NCBI RefSeq assembly: GCF_001989615.1
Contig: NZ_CP019067.1
Coordinates: forward strand, 1,984,001-2,048,000
DNA: 64,000 bases
From: Halorientalis sp. IM1011
GTDB lineage: Archaea; Halobacteriota; Halobacteria; Halobacteriales; Haloarculaceae
Direction: 5' to 3'
A program made the translations under genes and the position numbers. The notes under the pieces are model-generated. The model saw only the letters and a list, made by a program, of their open reading frames with translations, did no database searches and was not told where the DNA came from. Numbering within the stretch: the first letter of the stretch is position 1; each line of letters starts with the position of its first letter. This document shows, one piece after another, positions 37,015 to 45,919 of this stretch.

Positions 37015-38616
37015 TTACTGCCGGCGGACGCCGAACAGGATCGCCACGCCGACGACTGCCAGAAGGCCACCGACGCCGATGGCGGCGAGTCCGTTCAGAT
37101 TCTCGCCGTCGTCGTCGTCACCGATGCTCGGTCCCGTCGTCTGGGTCTCGGTGGGGTCGGTATCCGTCCCGTTCGCTTCGAGGAGCTGGAGCGTGCCGAC
37201 GCCGAGGTGTTCGTTGCGGATCCCGTCGTCGTCGTAGCGGAGGCCGCTCCCGTTGTAGACGTCGATGCTGAGGAGTCCCTCGGCGATCGCGTCGGTGTCG
37301 CTCGCCCCCTCCAGCAGTCGGACGTCGTTGTCACCGCTGGTCGCGACGCGGTGGCTGCCGGCGTCGACCGCGCCGGTCCTGAACAGGAGGGGGACGCGGC
37401 CGCTCCCGTCCGTGTCCTCGACTGCGACGACGTAATCGTCGGGCGTGCCGGGTCGCCGGATGCGAAGCGTCACCGCCGTTCCGGGCCTGACCTGGACGGG
37501 GACGTGGGCGACCGCTTCCTGGCGGACGGGGACGATACCGCCGTTCGGGATGACGCTATCGCGGCGGTCGCTCCAGTTCCACTCTCCACCGGTTTCCCCC
37601 GGTTTCGCTGTGGCCTCCGTCCCGTCGGGGTCGTTGTCGCGCGAGTTCACGACGAGCGTGCCGATGGCGACCTCCTCGCCCGCTGGCGGTCGGCCCAGCG
37701 TCAGGTTCGTCTCGTAGTTGCCCGGCGCGAGTCCCCCGTCGGGGAGGTCCGTCTGTCGATGGAGGGTCACCTCGTCGATCCCGTCGACGCTGAGCGGGTT
37801 CTGGTCGGTGCCCGCGGCCGACACGTCGAAGTCGGTCCGGATCACGCCGTCGTCGTTCTCATCACGGAGCGTGGCGACGAGGCTGTATCCTGCGCCGTCG
37901 CCGATATTGAGCGTGACCGAGCCGTTGGCGTCCGGCTGGAGGGTCACATCGACGTGGGCGATTTCGTCCACGTCGGCGGTGGGCGTCCGGGTCGAGAACC
38001 AGTCGTCGCCGGTTTCGGACCGGTCGCGGTCCCCGTCACTTCGGTTCTCGGTGGTCGACTCGTCGTCGCGGGGGTCGTCGCTCGTGTCGATGTGGGTCGC
38101 GTCGAAGACGACGCCGAACGCTCCGGTGTCGAGCGTCTCACCGTCCGGCGAGGTGCCGTTCGCGAGGCGGAACTCGTAGGATCTGGCGGTCATCCCTTCC
38201 CGCTTCAGCGCGGTCTTGTCCGTGACGGTCACCTCGTCTCCGTCGACAGCGGTGAGCGAACTGGTCTCGGGCCCCTCGACGCCGGCGCTGTACTCGAGGG
38301 CGATGATCCCGTCGTCGTTCGCGTCCCGCAACGTCGCGACGAGGCGGTACTCGTGGGACTCCCCGCCGATCTCGACGGTCACCGGGCCGTCGGCTGACTC
38401 GGGAACGGTCACGTCGAATTGGGTGGTGTTCCCGTGGACGACGTCGACTTTCCGCTCGGGGAGCCACACCTCCTCGTCGGACTGGGCTGTGGCCGTCGGT
38501 CCCGTATCGTGGTCGGTCGTCACCGAGTCGGCGGAACCGACTGCCCCGGCGACGCCGACTGCCGCGACGCTCGCGAGCAGGCACGCCGCCAGGAGGCCGA
38601 TGCCGATACGTCTCAT
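37015..38616 (-). CDS. Secreted surface protein with DUF7827-like repeats and C-terminal anchor
   Basis: The product has 533 residues. The ATG at 38616 is chosen because it begins a clear Sec signal (RRIGIGLLAACLLASVAAVGVAGAV). The mature part has three repeats of ~130 residues, each with a YRLVATLRDANDDGIIALEY-type strand pair, resembling DUF7827 repeats of haloarchaeal surface glycoproteins. A Thr-rich linker precedes a C-terminal membrane helix (GLAAIGVGGLLAVVGVAILFG) and a basic tail RRQ. Many Asn-X-Ser/Thr sites allow N-glycosylation. It is probably a cell-envelope protein. No PGF motif is present before the anchor. Confidence 0.85.
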   Translation of the reverse strand: MRRIGIGLLAACLLASVAAVGVAGAVGSADSVTTDHDTGPTATAQSDEEVWLPERKVDVVHGNTTQFDVTVPESADGPVTVEIGGESHEYRLVATLRDANDDGIIALEYSAGVEGPETSSLTAVDGDEVTVTDKTALKREGMTARSYEFRLANGTSPDGETLDTGAFGVVFDATHIDTSDDPRDDESTTENRSDGDRDRSETGDDWFSTRTPTADVDEIAHVDVTLQPDANGSVTLNIGDGAGYSLVATLRDENDDGVIRTDFDVSAAGTDQNPLSVDGIDEVTLHRQTDLPDGGLAPGNYETNLTLGRPPAGEEVAIGTLVVNSRDNDPDGTEATAKPGETGGEWNWSDRRDSVIPNGGIVPVRQEAVAHVPVQVRPGTAVTLRIRRPGTPDDYVVAVEDTDGSGRVPLLFRTGAVDAGSHRVATSGDNDVRLLEGASDTDAIAEGLLSIDVYNGSGLRYDDDGIRNEHLGVGTLQLLEANGTDTDPTETQTTGPSIGDDDDGENLNGLAAIGVGGLLAVVGVAILFGVRRQ

Positions 38617-38859
38617 CCTACCACCTCCGCGGGGCCGGTCGTTCGTAACGCGATACGCTCGCTGGAGGGCCGTTTCGGCCGGCAGACCGACTGCCGACCG
38701 TCGGGTCGTCGCACTCCCATTGCGGGCGTTCGTTCGCCCCAGTCCCAAAAAGCTATCACGTAAACTGAAACTCCGATTTCAGTGCCTGTGGGTCCGACAT
38801 GAACACACAGACGAACGTGTGCGCATCGCTTTTGTCGCTCGGGACCCTCGGTACGTACT

Positions 38860-39402
38860 ATGAGTGACAGTGACACGCACTCGGGTTCCGAGGAGTTCGA
38901 TCCGGCCGTCGAGGGGGAGGTCGCACAGCCGGATTTCGATCACCTCACGGGCATCCTGACGGACGGGTTGATCGGGGCCCTCGGTGGCCTGGTCGGGACG
39001 GCCGCGATGAGTATCGGGCTGTTCGTGGCGTCGTCACTGGACGCGTTCGACATGGCCTCGTTCGGCATCCTCGCGGACCTGACGGGACTCGACGTGCTCT
39101 TCCCGACCAACGCGGTCGCGCTCGGGTTCCTGGTCTTTCTGGGTGGCGGGATGGTCACCTGGCCGCTGCTGTTCGCCGCGACCGCGGCGTACCTCCCCGG
39201 AAAAACGTTCGCCATCAAGGGACTGCCCTACGGGTTCGTCCTCTGGACCGGGTTCGTGCTCGCCTTCTCCCAGGGGATCGCCGGCGGCACCGTCACGCTC
39301 GCACTCTACGCGGTGCTGACGCTCGTGAGCCACCTCGCCTACGGGTTCACCCTCGGGGCCGTCTTCGACTACTTCTCGGACCGCCCCGAGACGCTGGTGT
39401 GA
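38860..39402 (+). CDS. DUF6789-like membrane protein
   Basis: The protein has 180 residues. After an acidic ~30-residue N-terminus there are about four membrane helices (LIGALGGLVGTAAMSIGLFVASS; AVALGFLVFLGGGMVTWPLLFAATAAYLP; YGFVLWTGFVLAFSQGIAGG; TLALYAVLTLVSHLAYGFTLGAVF). The pattern fits the haloarchaeal DUF6789 family. It precedes two P19-like lipoproteins by one gene spacing of 50 bases, so it may be the membrane component of that cluster. That link is inference only. Confidence 0.75.
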   Translation: MSDSDTHSGSEEFDPAVEGEVAQPDFDHLTGILTDGLIGALGGLVGTAAMSIGLFVASSLDAFDMASFGILADLTGLDVLFPTNAVALGFLVFLGGGMVTWPLLFAATAAYLPGKTFAIKGLPYGFVLWTGFVLAFSQGIAGGTVTLALYAVLTLVSHLAYGFTLGAVFDYFSDRPETLV

Positions 39403-39452
39403 CCGCGGGCCAGCGGAACCCCTAACCCGTCGCCGTCCCAACCCGGTGTCGA

Positions 39453-40523
39453 ATGCAGCGACGACGCCTGCTCGCCTTCCTCGCCGGCGCCGGCACCGTC
39501 GGCCTCGCGGGCTGTAACCGCCCCGACACCGCCGCTCCCTCCCCGACCTCGACCGACCCGGGAACCGGGACGGCCGACTCGACCGGATCGGGCGAGGGCG
39601 GCGTGTACGTCCAGCCGTTCGTCGAGTCGATGGAACGTCTGGGATCGACGACCGCCGGCCCCTACGACGTGGCGCTGTTCTACACCGTCCCCCACCGGTT
39701 CTGGACGGTGACGAACGGAGAGCGGTCGGTGGTCCCGAAAGGCGGCGGCGACGACGGCTACCGCGTCCACCTGATGGCAGTCGTCTGGGATCCCGAATCG
39801 GGGCTCGCCGTCCCCGAGACCGGACTCACACTCGAACTCGAACAGGGAGACCGGCTGGTCTCCGAGGCGGTGATCTACCCGATGCTCTCCCAGCGGATGG
39901 GCGTCCACTACGGGGGCAATTTCACGCTCCCGGCGGATGGCGACTACCGTGCCGGGATCGAGGTGGGTGGACTCTCGATCCGTCGGACCGGCGCGTTCCG
40001 GGACCGGTTCGGCGAGAGCGCGAGCGCCGAGATCCCCTTCCGGTTCACCGCCGCAGACAGCCGCCGGGTCGGCACCCGGGAGATCCCCGAAGCCGGTGAC
40101 CCCGGAGCAGTCGCGCCGATGGCGACCGAGGTTCCGCTCGGCCGGGCCCCAGATCCCGACGCCCTCCCCGGGACGCGCCTCGGGACTGCGCGGAGCGGCG
40201 ATGCGATCTTCGAGGTCTTTCGGCTGACCGACCCGCCCGCAGGCGTCGACGGGTCGGGCCCCTATCTGGCGGTGTCGGCCCGGACGCGGTACAACGGGTT
40301 CGTTCTGCCGGCGATGAGACTCTCGGCCACCGTCGGCGAGTTCGAGGGCGACCTCGTCCGGACGCTCGACCCGGACCTGGGGTATCACTACGGGACGGCG
40401 GTGTCCGACCTGGACGAGGCCGACCGGCTCAACCTGACCGTCGAGACGCCGCCACACATCGGTCGCCACGAGGGGTACGAACGTGCGTTCGTCGAGATGC
40501 CGCCCACGGAGCTGTCGATCTGA
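39453..40523 (+). CDS. Secreted P19/DUF7350-like metal-binding lipoprotein (copy 1)
   Basis: The product has 356 residues. The N-terminus QRRRLLAFLAGAGTVGLAGC has a Tat-like RRR motif and lipobox with Cys21; a Thr/Ser/Pro spacer follows. The body resembles the periplasmic iron-transport P19/Tp34 fold: YDVALFYTVPHRFW, VHLMAVVWDPE, PMLSQRMGVHYGGNF. A second, related half ends with DPDLGYHYGTAV. Met and His in these motifs are candidate metal ligands, since P19 proteins bind copper and iron. The paralog at 41507 is collinear. The protein between them and the peroxidase downstream suggest one functional unit. Confidence 0.82.
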   Translation: MQRRRLLAFLAGAGTVGLAGCNRPDTAAPSPTSTDPGTGTADSTGSGEGGVYVQPFVESMERLGSTTAGPYDVALFYTVPHRFWTVTNGERSVVPKGGGDDGYRVHLMAVVWDPESGLAVPETGLTLELEQGDRLVSEAVIYPMLSQRMGVHYGGNFTLPADGDYRAGIEVGGLSIRRTGAFRDRFGESASAEIPFRFTAADSRRVGTREIPEAGDPGAVAPMATEVPLGRAPDPDALPGTRLGTARSGDAIFEVFRLTDPPAGVDGSGPYLAVSARTRYNGFVLPAMRLSATVGEFEGDLVRTLDPDLGYHYGTAVSDLDEADRLNLTVETPPHIGRHEGYERAFVEMPPTELSI

Positions 40524-40524
40524 G

Positions 40525-41451
40525 ATGCGCGCCGCGCTCGCACTCGCCGGGCTGGCGGTCGTCGCGGTCTCGTTCGCCGGCGTCGCCCTCGCTCACGGCA
40601 ACCACGCGACCGCGAGCCCGCAGGTGTCGGCGAACGGCACCGTCGTCGTCGAGGAAGCCTTCCTCTCGACGAACGGGTACCTCGTCCTCTACGCCGACGA
40701 CGGCGGCGATCCCGGACGGGTCGTCGGCGTCCTGGAACTCGACCGTGGGCGACACGTCGGTGTCAGGGTTCGGCTCGATCCGAGGTTCTGGGCCACAGTG
40801 AGCGGCAACGCGACGCTCCGGGCGACCCTCCACGAGGACGCAGAGCTGGGGGACGACTTCGACCCGTCGACGGACCGGCGACTCCAGTTTTTCGGCCGGC
40901 CGATCCGCCAGCGCGTTCCGGTCGCTCGCGGTGACCGCCCCGCGTCGGTGGTCACCCGGGGCGCCGGTTCGCTCGAGAACGACTCCGTGTCGGTCGTCTC
41001 GGCGACGCTCCCCGAACGGGGACACCTCGTCGCGCACGCGACCGGGAACGGGACGCTCGGTCGACCGCTCGGATCGCGATCGCTGGCCGCCGGGCGACAC
41101 ACGGACGTTCGCGTGCCCGTGAACACGACGGGGCTCGACGAGCGGGCGGTCCTCGCGGTCGCGGTCCACACCGACGACGGGAATGGGCGGTTCGAGCCCG
41201 CGGCCGATCCGGTCGTCGAGGCGGGGGACGATCCCGTCGCGAGCCGGTACGAGCGGGTTCCCGGCGGGCACGATCCGATCCGCGTGAACACGCCGTCGCC
41301 CGCGCCGGGTGGCGAGGGGACGGCGGATCGAACTCGTGGGACCGACGCGCCCACGGAAACCGTGGCGGACGGTGCGGGGCCGGGCGTGCCGGTCGCGGTC
41401 GCCGCGGTCGCGCTCGTCGCGGTGTGGCTGGTGCACCGCAGGGGCGTGTGA
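40525..41451 (+). CDS. Secreted DUF7282-like protein with C-terminal membrane anchor
   Basis: The gene starts one base after the preceding stop (TGAGATG) and encodes 308 residues. It has a Sec signal (ALALAGLAVVAVSFAGVALA) followed by HGNHATA, and two tandem beta-sandwich repeats of ~110 residues (VVVEEAFLSTNGYLVLY and VSVVSATLPERGHLVAHA) typical of DUF7282. A Pro/Thr-rich linker leads to a final helix VPVAVAAVALVAVWLV and basic tail. It probably displays its domains on the outer membrane face. Its close coupling to the P19-like gene points to a shared role. Confidence 0.8.
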   Translation: MRAALALAGLAVVAVSFAGVALAHGNHATASPQVSANGTVVVEEAFLSTNGYLVLYADDGGDPGRVVGVLELDRGRHVGVRVRLDPRFWATVSGNATLRATLHEDAELGDDFDPSTDRRLQFFGRPIRQRVPVARGDRPASVVTRGAGSLENDSVSVVSATLPERGHLVAHATGNGTLGRPLGSRSLAAGRHTDVRVPVNTTGLDERAVLAVAVHTDDGNGRFEPAADPVVEAGDDPVASRYERVPGGHDPIRVNTPSPAPGGEGTADRTRGTDAPTETVADGAGPGVPVAVAAVALVAVWLVHRRGV

Positions 41452-41506
41452 GAACGGCTGACGCGAATCGGAACGGGCTTTTGTATCGGATTCGTACCAC
41501 CGCGCG

Positions 41507-42556
41507 ATGAACAGACGTGCTGTCCTCCGGGTGGGGGCCGGACTGGTCGGTGCGGGCATCGTCGGTGGCTGTTTACAGACGGAGTCGCGATCGGTTCGCT
41601 CGCCGCCGCTGGTCGAGGATCGCCCCGACGCGGTCTACTACCCGACGCACTCCGAGGGGATGGAGATGGTCGGATCGACGACCGTCGGCGAGTACGAACT
41701 CGCCGCCATGTACAGCTACCCCCACCGCTTCTGGGAGATCACGGGTTCGGACACCAACAAGAAGGAGATCGCGGAGAGCCACGCGATGCACTTCATGGCC
41801 GTGATCTGGGACCCCGAGACGGAGACGGTCCTCCCCAACGCCGGCCTGTCGATGGAACTCACGAAGGACGGGTCACTGATCGACCAGAGCAACATGTACG
41901 CGATGCTCTCCCAGCCGATGGGGCTGCACTACGGGAACAACGTCGACGGCGACGGCGACGGCACCTACACCGCCACCATCGACGTCGGGTCGGTGCCCGA
42001 GGACCGCGTCCGCCGGACCGGCGATTTCCAGGGTCGGTTCACCGAACCCGTGAGTACCGAGATCGAGTTCGACTACAGCCAGAGCACCCGCGACGACCTG
42101 CCCTACACCGAGTACGACGACGCCGCGGGCGAGCGCGAGGCGCTGGGCCCGATGGACTCGATGGCCCCGAGCGCGACTGTTCCGCCCGAGGCCGACCTCC
42201 CGGGCGAGGTCCGCGGGACAGCCACGAGCGGCGACGCGAAATTCGTCGTCACCGCGCAGGACGCCCCGCCCGAAGGTGTCGAGGGCGACGGCCGCTACCT
42301 CGCCGTGTTCGCCCACACGCCGTACAACCGGATGGTTCTGCCCTCGATGCAGCTGTCGGGGGCACTCGCCGGCGACTCGGTCGCGCTCGAACCGACGCTG
42401 GACCCGGACCTGGGGTATCACTACGGCGCGGCCGTCCCCGATGTGTCGTCGGGTGACTCCCTCTCGATCACGGTCGAGACGCCGCCTCAGCTCTCCCGCC
42501 ACGAGGGGTACGAGACCGCCTTCCTGGAGATGTCCGACGTGGAGGTCACACTCTGA
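41507..42556 (+). CDS. Secreted P19/DUF7350-like metal-binding lipoprotein (copy 2)
   Basis: The product has 349 residues. The N-terminus (NRRAVLRVGAGLVGAGIVGGC) is a short Tat-type lipoprotein signal. Motifs match copy 1: MVGSTTVGEYELAAMYSYPHRFW, AMHFMAVIWDPE, MLSQPMGLHYGNN, TPYNRMVLP and DPDLGYHYG. It is richer in Met and His in the first half than copy 1 (HAMHFMA). Its stop overlaps the start of the peroxidase-like gene (TGATG), so the two are translated together. A TTTTGTATCGG box about 30 bases before the start may drive this pair separately. Confidence 0.85.
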   Translation: MNRRAVLRVGAGLVGAGIVGGCLQTESRSVRSPPLVEDRPDAVYYPTHSEGMEMVGSTTVGEYELAAMYSYPHRFWEITGSDTNKKEIAESHAMHFMAVIWDPETETVLPNAGLSMELTKDGSLIDQSNMYAMLSQPMGLHYGNNVDGDGDGTYTATIDVGSVPEDRVRRTGDFQGRFTEPVSTEIEFDYSQSTRDDLPYTEYDDAAGEREALGPMDSMAPSATVPPEADLPGEVRGTATSGDAKFVVTAQDAPPEGVEGDGRYLAVFAHTPYNRMVLPSMQLSGALAGDSVALEPTLDPDLGYHYGAAVPDVSSGDSLSITVETPPQLSRHEGYETAFLEMSDVEVTL

Positions 42557-43863
42557 TGGAACTGGACGAGTCGCTCCCCCGCCGCGAATTTATGAAAGCC
42601 GCCGTCGCGGCCGGGGGCGCGAGCGCGCTGAGCGCCTGTCTCGGACGGGCACCGCGGGCCGGCGACCCCGTCCCCGAGGGCGTCTCGGACCCCTCGGAAC
42701 TCCCCCAGCGCCAGCACGCGTGGAACGACCGCGTGCGCGCGGACGCGGACGGGAACGTCCAGTTGCCCCGCCACCAGACCTTCCTCTACCTGACACTCGA
42801 CGGGAGCGGGCCGCCCGGTGAGGACGCCCGCGAGACCGTCGCGGCGGCACTCCGGACGCTGGATCGGGCCTACGAGCGCAGCAACGAGGGACTGGTCTAC
42901 TCCATCGCCTACTCCCCGTCGTACTTCGACCGGTTCGACGCCGACCTCCCGGACAGCATCGACCTCCCCGAACCCCGGCGGCTCTCGGGGTTCGAGAACC
43001 CGACCTTCGACACGCAGGACGCCCTCCTGCACCTGGCCAGCGACCGCGGCGACGTGGTGCTGGAGGCCGAGGAGGCGATGTTCGGCGATCGGAGCGAGGC
43101 TAACGGGATCGCCGTCAGGGACAGGCTTGGCGACGCCCTGACCGTCGACGACCGCCGGACGGCCTTCATCGGTCCGGGCATGCCGGCCGAGCGCCAGTCC
43201 CAGGGCGGCGAACCGATCAGCGGCATCCCGGACTCGCTGCCGGTCCCCGGGGGGTCGCCGCTGTTCATGGGATTCGAGGCTGGCTTCGCTGGCAACCAGG
43301 CCACCGAGGACTACGTCACGATCCGGGAGGGCCCCTTCGCCGACGGGACGACCAAACACGTCGCGAACCTCCGCCAGCGGCTGGGCGACTGGTACGACGA
43401 GCAGAGCTTCGAGGAACGGGTCATGGAGATGTTCAGCCCGAGCCACGCCGAGCAGGGACTGGTCGAGGGCGTCGGGGCGAATCTGGGGGCCGACAGCGGC
43501 GTCGACGAGTTCCTCGACCCCGAGACCATCCGGCAGTCGATCGCGGAACACGGCCGGGTCGGTCACGCCCAGAAGGCCGCGCGCGCGAACCGCGACGAGG
43601 CGGGCAACGTCCGCATCCTCAGGCGACACGTCGAGTCGACCGACGACGACGTGGCCAGCCTCCACTTCCCCTCGCTCCAGCGTCGGATCTCGACCTTCGA
43701 GGAAGTCAGAGAGGCGATGAACGGCGACGACCTCACCGACAACCCGGCGATCCGCCAGCGGGTCAACAACGGCATCCTCGAGTACATCTTCGTCCAGCAC
43801 CGCGGGAACTTCCTGGTGCCGCCGCGTCGCCACCGCGCGCTGCCGACCCCCCGGCCGGCCTGA
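42556..43863 (+). CDS. Tat-exported Dyp-type peroxidase-like (EfeB-related, DUF7405) protein
   Basis: The 435-residue product has a Tat signal (LPRREFMKAAVAAGGASALSAC). Its body aligns by pattern with the Dyp/EfeB superfamily: QHAWND start, FLYLTLDG strand, a central GFEAGFAGNQATEDYVTIREGPFADGTT segment, and IAEHGRVGHAQKAARAN, where the His is a candidate heme ligand. The C-terminus has IFVQHRGNFLVPP. EfeB takes part in iron release from heme or in ferrous iron uptake with EfeUO. Translational coupling to a P19-like lipoprotein supports an iron role here. The classical GxxDG motif is not intact, so peroxidase activity is uncertain. Confidence 0.8.
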   Translation: MELDESLPRREFMKAAVAAGGASALSACLGRAPRAGDPVPEGVSDPSELPQRQHAWNDRVRADADGNVQLPRHQTFLYLTLDGSGPPGEDARETVAAALRTLDRAYERSNEGLVYSIAYSPSYFDRFDADLPDSIDLPEPRRLSGFENPTFDTQDALLHLASDRGDVVLEAEEAMFGDRSEANGIAVRDRLGDALTVDDRRTAFIGPGMPAERQSQGGEPISGIPDSLPVPGGSPLFMGFEAGFAGNQATEDYVTIREGPFADGTTKHVANLRQRLGDWYDEQSFEERVMEMFSPSHAEQGLVEGVGANLGADSGVDEFLDPETIRQSIAEHGRVGHAQKAARANRDEAGNVRILRRHVESTDDDVASLHFPSLQRRISTFEEVREAMNGDDLTDNPAIRQRVNNGILEYIFVQHRGNFLVPPRRHRALPTPRPA

Positions 43864-43961
43864 CTCGCTCGTCATCTGGTCCGATTCGCGTACCGGGTCT
43901 GTGCGATGTGATAGCACTGCCGTCGTGCGGTTTAGGGTCGTCCAGCCCCAACCGGATACCG

Positions 43962-44201
43962 ATGCGGAAAGACGAGTTTCTGTACCTCCACCAGCTGCTC
44001 GCCGTGACACAGCGGACGCTGGCAGCGCGGGGCGTGAGCGACGCCGAGGCGGCCGCGGAGACAGTTTCGCCGATGGCAGCCCACGCGTCGAAGGCGGACC
44101 ACCAGCGGGCCGTAACTGCGCTCGCGGCGGGGCTGGCGGCGGCGACCGAGGCGGACGCGGAGCGGACCGAGCGTGACCGGGCGCGACAGGCGTCACAGTG
44201 A
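43962..44201 (+). CDS. UPF0058 family protein
   Basis: The protein is a small helical one of 79 residues, MRKDEFLYLHQLLAVTQRTL followed by VSDAEAA, HASKADHQRAVTALAAGLAAA. The opening matches the archaeal UPF0058 family, for which no function is known. The ATG at 43962 is chosen over upstream codons because the family motif begins there. A GCGGTTTAGGG box about 30 bases upstream supports a leaderless start. Confidence 0.85.
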   Translation: MRKDEFLYLHQLLAVTQRTLAARGVSDAEAAAETVSPMAAHASKADHQRAVTALAAGLAAATEADAERTERDRARQASQ

Positions 44202-44273
44202 CCGAGAACTGGCTGGGAGCGGAATCGCTGGCGAAAAGTAACGATTAAAGGCTGTCCTCCCCAGCCTCGAAGT

Positions 44274-45095
44274 ATGCAACGACGAGCCGCGGCGGTATAC
44301 TTCGCTTTCTTCCTCGCCATCGCGGCGGGGTCGGTCGGCTACATCACCGTCGTCGACGCCCAGCGCCCGGAGATCGACGTGCAGGGCCAGGAGATCTCCG
44401 ACGGTGACACCCCCAGGATCGGCGACCGGGTCTACGTGGCCTCCGTCTCGGAGGGTAGCGGCGAACTCGCCTGGACCAACCAGTCCGCACGGGCCAGCGC
44501 GTCGCTAGAGAACAACTCCACGACCGCCTACAACAACCAGTCGTGGACGGTCGTCATCGAGAACCGTAGCGACGTCTCGGAGTTCACCCTCCGCGAGCAG
44601 TTCAACGTCAGCGCCATCCTGGCCGCCGATAGCGCCGTCGAAAACGAGACGGTCACGTACCAGGGCGAGCGACAGGTCGTCTACCGCGAGAACGAGAGCC
44701 TCGAACCGCTCGCGGCGTACCTCCCGGAGCCCGAAACCCAGACGGTCGCCGAAGGCGACACCTTCCCCTACGTGACCGAGGAGGACGAGCAGGTCGACAC
44801 GACCGTCGCGAACGTGACCACGTCCGCGGTCGAACTCACCTGGGAAACCTCGGAGGAGAACACCATCTCGCTCTCTGAGGGCGGGAACGTCACTATCGAC
44901 GACACCCAGTACATCGTCCACTTCCCGGACAACAGCACCGCCATCCTCTCGCAGGACGTGGATGGCTACCTCGAAGACAGCGCGCGTCAGGAGTACTTCA
45001 GCGAACGCAAGAGCGGGATCTGGGGCGTGTTCATCGTCAGCTTCCTCTCCGCCATCGTGCTGCTCGGTGCCGCGTACCTCCCCGTCAAGGACTAA
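44274..45095 (+). CDS. Membrane protein with large extracellular domain, unknown function
   Basis: The protein has 273 residues. An N-terminal helix (AAAVYFAFFLAIAAGSVGYITV) and a C-terminal helix (WGVFIVSFLSAIVLLGAAYLP) frame a ~200-residue acidic domain rich in Asn-X-Ser/Thr sites and beta strands (TVAEGDTFPYVTEEDEQVD). Topology suggests the domain is outside the cell. No family is recognised. GATTAAAGGC about 28 bases upstream is a plausible leaderless promoter. Confidence 0.8.
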   Translation: MQRRAAAVYFAFFLAIAAGSVGYITVVDAQRPEIDVQGQEISDGDTPRIGDRVYVASVSEGSGELAWTNQSARASASLENNSTTAYNNQSWTVVIENRSDVSEFTLREQFNVSAILAADSAVENETVTYQGERQVVYRENESLEPLAAYLPEPETQTVAEGDTFPYVTEEDEQVDTTVANVTTSAVELTWETSEENTISLSEGGNVTIDDTQYIVHFPDNSTAILSQDVDGYLEDSARQEYFSERKSGIWGVFIVSFLSAIVLLGAAYLPVKD

Positions 45096-45180
45096 CCGCG
45101 ACTCGTCGCCGTCGCCTTCCGAGAAGCGTTTTTCCGCTGTGAAATTTCGACTCTAGACGTCTGTCCTCGTCGTGGCTCGA

Positions 45181-45387
45181 CTACGCGGGATCCGCGTCCG
45201 TCCGGGAGAGCCAGCCCAGCCCCCCACCGACGCCGATGGCCAGCACCCCGCCGACGACCTTCAGCCCGCCGGCCGGCCCGCCGAGCGTCGTCCAGGGCGT
45301 CCCCGCGATCGTTCCGATCCCCACGAGAACCAGGAACGCCCCCGTCAGCAGTCCCAGCAGTTCCAGTCTGTCACTGAATCCTAACAT
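45181..45387 (-). CDS. Small two-helix membrane protein
   Basis: The gene encodes 68 residues: MLGFSDRLELLGLLTGAFLVLVGIGTIAG, then a loop WTTLGGPAGG, then VVGGVLAIGVGGGLGWLSRTDADPA. The ATG at 45387 starts exactly where the protein-like sequence begins; further upstream the frame runs into the tRNA-derived repeats. Function is unknown. The left flank (45096-45180) holds nothing else. Confidence 0.75.
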   Translation of the reverse strand: MLGFSDRLELLGLLTGAFLVLVGIGTIAGTPWTTLGGPAGGLKVVGGVLAIGVGGGLGWLSRTDADPA

Positions 45388-45919
45388 ATGCTCCACCTTC
45401 TCGGTGACCTCCGTAAAGTCCCCGGTCTCGCTCGCCCCGGTTTCGGAACGCCGCTCGCGAGTCACAGAAGCAGGCCGGGAGAGTTGAACCGGAGCCAGAG
45501 GGTCCTGCTCGTCGCTTCGCTCCTGCGCGGGCTGCCACTGGCAGGGTTCAATCCCTTCCTGCCGGTTCACTCGACGGATCGCGGCATGCGCCGCTCACCG
45601 TCTCGTTGCACGGGCCGGGAGGGAGTTGAACCACGCGCAGACGTGCTCGCCACGCTGGCGCGACTGCTCTAGTTCAACACCCTCCGGCAGCGTTCACCAG
45701 CGGCTCGCGGGTTGCGAGCCGCAGGATTTCTCCGAAAATCTCCGATTTTCGGGATGACGAGAGAGCTACGCTCTCTCGAACCACACGGGCCGGGAGGGAG
45801 TTGAACCGGAGCCAGAGGGTCCTGCTCGTCGCTTCGCTCCTGCGCGGGCTGCCACTGGCAGGGTTCAATCCCTCCCGTTCGCAATGCTGTCGCTCACGAG
45901 ATGTTCGCGACAGCAATAG
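45388..45919 (-). repeat. Decayed tandem copies of the tRNA-Lys 3' end with interspersed hairpins
   Basis: There is no gene here. The T-arm/acceptor 3' segment of tRNA-Lys recurs in the same orientation at 45787-45807 (exact over 21 bases), 45612-45632 (exact) and 45472-45490 (two bases missing). Two copies open an ~84-base unit (45477-45559 and 45792-45876) that ends in an inverted T-arm-like motif (GGTTCAATCCC). The ~68 bases inside are almost identical in both. Between units lie hairpins at 45701-45721, 45733-45751, 45758-45778 and 45884-45914. The layout parallels the tRNA-Cys array. Confidence 0.85.
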
